This document shows positions 22,204-22,286 of a DNA stretch of 22,286 nucleotides, piece after piece. The position numbers and the translations under genes are program-made. The stretch is from CAYXVU01 sp964468725. GTDB taxonomy: Bacteria; Acidobacteriota; Blastocatellia; UBA7656. How positions within the stretch are numbered: the first letter of the stretch is position 1; each line of letters starts with the position of its first letter. The DNA is taken from positions 1 through 22,286 of the forward strand of contig CAYXVU010000088.1 of NCBI GenBank assembly GCA_964468725.1, read 5' to 3'. Under the pieces are notes generated by a model. That model saw nothing but the letters and a program-made list of their open reading frames with translations, did not search any database and was not told where the DNA came from.

Positions 22204-22286
22204 TCTCAAATGAATCCAAATTAGTAGTCGGCCTTCGCCTTTCCCATTGATATGTCGCCTCTAACCGACTGAATCTCGAATCCCAA

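Noticed and set aside
1..22286. Search for CRISPR arrays, tRNA/rRNA genes, insertion sequences, integrases, toxin-antitoxin pairs and phage genes
   Set aside because: No regularly spaced repeats, no cloverleaf-like T-loop plus acceptor arrangement, no transposase motifs and no terminal inverted repeats were recognised by eye.

Overview
The window looks like a chromosomal segment of a Gram-negative bacterium, most likely an Acidobacteriota member of Blastocatellia type. This rests on gene content, not on a search: a large GWxTD-domain exported protein, a DUF1800/DUF1501 pair, a secreted FecR-domain protein with a Gly-rich tail, a secreted metalloprotease with a Gly-linked C-terminal module, and a TatC with a very long first periplasmic loop. 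I see no rRNA, tRNA, CRISPR array, transposase, integrase or phage gene. The segment reads as core and housekeeping DNA plus lineage-typical envelope genes. One 10-N assembly gap (13268-13277) removes the 5' end of murA.

Layout. 1-640 (+): 3' part of hemW. 648-6489 (-): an MreB-family actin, a GWxTD-domain exported protein (with its own terminator and promoter candidate), a tatA-tatC operon with 4-nt overlap, and a GAF plus PP2C (RsbU/SpoIIE-type) phosphatase. 6490-6813: divergent regulatory region with a good sigma70-type promoter for the + strand. 6814-11605 (+): secreted FecR-domain protein, secreted double-PDZ protein, a two-helix K+ channel with RCK domain, and a GT2 glycosyltransferase coupled to it by a 4-nt overlap. 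11725-12654 (-): zinc-ribbon SAM methyltransferase. 12712-19124 (+): secreted DUF4440/NTF2-like protein, murA, HIT protein, small secreted DUF4177-like protein, secreted zinc metalloprotease, and the DUF969-DUF979 membrane pair. 19362-22099 (-): DUF1800-DUF1501 operon.

How it fits together. Most products act in or beyond the inner membrane: cell shape (MreB), peptidoglycan precursor synthesis (MurA), glycan building (GT2), protein export (Tat), periplasmic PDZ and FecR proteins, exported enzymes and a K+ channel. The DUF1501 protein carries a clear twin-arginine signal, so it is a likely client of the TatAC system about 15 kb away. Several starts in the naive ORFs are too long. Ribosome-binding sites place them at 5097 (tatA), 6814, 8261, 14540, 15019, 20630 and 22099. 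Two genes (10481 and 17380) appear to start with TTG.

No wholly new multi-gene system is evident. The best leads are the roughly 90-residue insertion in TatC, a 5'-leader hairpin upstream of DUF1800 whose only two imperfections are G-U pairs on the transcribed strand, the divergent stand-alone MreB, a HIT protein that has lost the first histidine of its triad, the channel/glycosyltransferase coupling, and the poorly characterised DUF969-DUF979 membrane pair.
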